From: UBA3206 sp963623875
GTDB lineage: Bacteria; Bacillota_I; Bacilli_A; Acholeplasmatales; Anaeroplasmataceae
Assembly (NCBI GenBank): GCA_963623875.1
Contig: CAVFNL010000034.1
Span: 1-15,769 of the forward strand
DNA: 15,769 nt
Reading direction: 5' to 3'
Below the pieces are notes generated by a model. It saw only the letters and a program-made list of their open reading frames with translations. It searched no databases and had not been told where the DNA came from. The translations under genes were made by a program, and so were the position numbers. This document shows, one piece after another, positions 14,442 to 15,769 of the stretch. Every line of letters begins with the position of its first letter. Within the stretch, counting starts at the first letter, position 1.

Positions 14442-14461
14442 AAAAATCCTCCTTAAATAGA

Positions 14462-14485
14462 AAATAGATGCCTATGCATCTATTT
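14462..14485 (-). terminator. Strong hairpin between rpmF and rsmH
   Basis: AAATAGATGC (minus strand, 14485-14476) and GCATCTATTT (14471-14462) form a perfect 10-bp stem with a 4-nt loop, 8 nt after the rpmF stop. The following T run is weak (TTTTCTATTT) and the rsmH ribosome site starts 7 nt later. It may be a partial terminator or an RNA-processing/stability element that lowers rsmH relative to rpmF. Confidence 0.6.
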
Positions 14486-14493
14486 CTACTAAA

Positions 14494-14688
14494 TTATTCA
14501 GCTTTTGCGTCCTTCTTAGGAGCAACAACTAATTTTCCTTTGTAGTAACCACAATTTGGACATACTCTATGAGATAGAGTTAATTCTCCACAATTTGAGC
14601 ATACTACCATGTTTGGTGCAGTTAAAGCTTGATGAGATCTTCTCATTCCCTTCTTAGCTTTACTTGTACGACGGAAAGGTACTGCCAT
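14494..14688 (-). CDS. rpmF: 50S ribosomal protein L32
   Basis: 64 residues. The N terminus, MAVPFRRTSKAKKGMRRSHQ, is the L32 signature, and a zinc ribbon follows with Cys30-X2-Cys33 and Cys43-X2-Cys46 (CSNC, CPNC), i.e. the zinc-binding form of L32. It is part of the large ribosomal subunit. GGAGGTG precedes the ATG and overlaps the end of yceD (stop at 14705), the conserved yceD-rpmF pairing of bacteria. Presence of all four cysteines marks it as a C+ paralogue; a zinc-free copy may exist elsewhere but cannot be seen here. Confidence 0.98.
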   Translation of the reverse strand: MAVPFRRTSKAKKGMRRSHQALTAPNMVVCSNCGELTLSHRVCPNCGYYKGKLVVAPKKDAKAE

Positions 14689-14704
14689 TTAAAACACCTC
14701 CATA

Positions 14705-15178
14705 TTACTTTAGCAGATCTTTAAGTGATGCGAACGCCGGATTTACTTTATCCTTATCTTCTTCTTTATTTAATACATCTTCACCAGATTCAAATTCTTC
14801 ACCATCAATAATTGATCGCATTGGTTTCTCACACAAAATGTTAGTAACTACCGCATCTCTAGTATCTAGAGTTTGTAAATCAATTGGATTGATATCAGAT
14901 TCGAATGGTGGATCTTGCATATAAATTTCATCACTAGAACAACTGATTGTATTTTCAATATGCACTAAGCTTATAGCTGATTCTAATACAATATCAATTA
15001 AAATATCCATATGAATCATATATTTACTATCATCTAGCATTGTAATCTTATATTTTACATGTGCAGGCTTTGTAGAAACAATATCTTCATACCCATTAAG
15101 ATCTTCTTCTAAATCAAGAGTCTCTTCACACACATATGGAAATTTAAGTTTACGCAGCTGTGCTAACGCCAATCGCAT
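14705..15178 (-). CDS. yceD: YceD/DUF177 family protein
   Basis: 157 residues, soluble and acidic. The order of motifs fits DUF177: an N terminus with RKLKFPYVCEETLDLEEDL, a central beta-rich part, and a C-terminal tail ending DKVNPAFASLKDLLK, matching the family's 'DPR...L..LL' end. The cysteine cluster found in many members is not kept. Its location directly before rpmF is the classical context. The family is tied to 23S rRNA accumulation and ribosome assembly, with its exact role unresolved. GAGGTGAT lies before the ATG. It is the first gene of the operon driven by the promoter at 15200-15228. Confidence 0.9.
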   Translation of the reverse strand: MRLALAQLRKLKFPYVCEETLDLEEDLNGYEDIVSTKPAHVKYKITMLDDSKYMIHMDILIDIVLESAISLVHIENTISCSSDEIYMQDPPFESDINPIDLQTLDTRDAVVTNILCEKPMRSIIDGEEFESGEDVLNKEEDKDKVNPAFASLKDLLK

Positions 15179-15199
15179 AAAATCACCTCAGCCTAAAAT

Positions 15200-15228
15200 A
15201 TTATATTAAAGAATACAATAAAAGTCAA
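15200..15228 (-). promoter_or_regulatory. Promoter of the yceD-rpmF-rsmH operon
   Basis: On the minus strand the -35 box is TTGACT (15228-15223, 5/6), the spacer is 17 nt, and the -10 box is TATAAT (15205-15200, 6/6), close to the yceD ribosome site. It is the best promoter match in the window and suits a ribosomal-protein operon. Confidence 0.85.
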
Positions 15229-15425
15229 TAAAAAATATTCGTATATTGAATGAAAAAATAGTTTTTTTAGAAATTAACTTTTCATTGCTATTTTGTTATT
15301 CATCTATGTAAGAAATCTTTAGCACCTTTCACATTTTTGATACTTAATAACCTATTTACATGGGATAAACACCAACATCAAATTATATTAAAGATACCAT
15401 TTAAATATCTAAGATAGGCATCTAT
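15229..15425. other. AT-rich stretch without a supported gene
   Basis: Stops are frequent in all frames on both strands. A short hairpin AGATAG-GCAT-CTATCT at 15411-15426 on the plus strand is followed, after a short gap, by a T run (15433-15437) and might be a weak terminator. Nothing else was seen. Confidence 0.5.
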
Positions 15426-15560
15426 CTACCTCTTTTTAACAAGAATCATAATTATTAAAATTATTAGGCCAAACAAAACAGATGATAATATCAAATATAA
15501 AGCATTAAATAATGTTTCAGCATTTCTTTTCTTAATAAATCGTTCATTTTCATATTGACT
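15426..15560 (-). pseudogene. Possible remnant of a small membrane protein
   Basis: An open frame of 44 codons with no start codon near its beginning ends in TAG at 15426-15428. Its tail contains one membrane segment (ALYLILSSVLFGLIILIIMI) followed by LVKKR, the form of a C-terminal anchor. The absence of an ATG, GTG or TTG with a ribosome site at its start suggests a broken gene; a chance hydrophobic frame in AT-rich DNA is also possible. Confidence 0.3.
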
Positions 15561-15577
15561 TTAATAAAATATTCCTA

Positions 15578-15769
15578 CTATTTACTTTTCTTACAATAAG
15601 AAATATTCGTTCCATTACCTTTCTTTATGATTAGTCCTTTATTTATTAATGAATTAAGAATTCTTATAAGCGTATCTTTCTTTAATCCTGTTGGTATTCC
15701 TTTGTTTTCCTTTCTGTTATATCCTCTAAGGCCTAATAAAGATCCTGTAGCAATAATATCAAAACGACC
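15578..15769 (-). pseudogene. Chimeric remnant: AAA-ATPase (DUF4143-type) fragment joined to a winged-helix tail
   Basis: 63 codons run from the window edge to TAG at 15578-15580. The first 28 residues contain RFDIIATGSLLGLRGYN and KGIPTG, matching the ATSLLG-type segment of the AAA-ATPase/DUF4143 family of anaerobes, where the chain normally continues into 'EIIDMYPMDFEEF'. Here it continues in frame with LKKDTLIRILNSLINKGLI and KKGNGTNISY, the pattern of a C-terminal winged helix as found in AlbA/Schlafen-type ATP-binding regulators. The DUF4143 half is missing, so this looks like a deletion that joined two unrelated genes. The upstream part lies outside the window. Confidence 0.5.

Noticed and set aside
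14664..14924. Plus-strand frame opposite rpmF and yceD
   Set aside because: Antisense to two strongly supported genes, with no independent signal.
15250..15272. A-run/T-run pair as a terminator upstream of yceD
   Set aside because: There is no G-C in the stem and no gene ends nearby.

Overview
The window is AT-rich DNA with the standard bacterial code: TGA ends several genes and Trp is TGG in the thioredoxin WCGPC motif. Promoters are sigma-A-like (TTGACA/TATAAT and extended -10 TGnTATAAT), ribosome sites are strong AAGGAGG types, and intergenic gaps are short. With a BspA-type leucine-rich-repeat lipoprotein, a cytoplasmic GH43 xylosidase and MATE pumps, this points to a low-GC Bacillota, probably host- or gut-associated with a compact genome. 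Finer placement is not possible from the sequence alone. No tRNA, rRNA, CRISPR array or insertion sequence was seen.

Left part, all minus strand. Positions 1-1224 hold the N-terminal 408 residues of a surface lipoprotein with four perfect 69-bp repeats. Its leader has a strong promoter, a run of ten G and an intrinsic terminator before the gene. Next (in transcription order from the right) is trxA, then a DUF1963/YwqG-like gene and a flavin reductase, with a terminator hairpin between trxA and the rest. Upstream of these is a two-gene unit: a GGDEF-GAF-GGDEF-EAL cyclic-di-GMP protein overlapping by 4 nt a gene of unknown function.

Middle part. A GH43 beta-xylosidase/arabinofuranosidase gene (minus) diverges from an AraC-type regulator (plus), with two promoters whose -10 boxes overlap. 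Behind the regulator, tightly packed, are a DUF6508-like gene and a MATE transporter. A shared hairpin separates this operon from a convergent LOG-family gene.

Right part, minus strand. yceD, rpmF and rsmH form a translation/ribosome operon with a strong promoter at 15200-15228. It is followed by a second, MepA-like MATE gene. That gene has an unusual leader: a 41-codon upstream reading frame with its own ribosome site overlaps the mepA start, and codons within it can pair with the mepA ribosome site. This looks like translation attenuation of a drug pump. The far right end (15426-15769) holds gene remnants, including a fragment in which an AAA-ATPase motif runs in frame into a winged-helix tail.

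The best candidates for undescribed biology are the mepA-like leader, the poly-G/terminator leader of the repeat lipoprotein, and the unknown protein coupled to the c-di-GMP protein.
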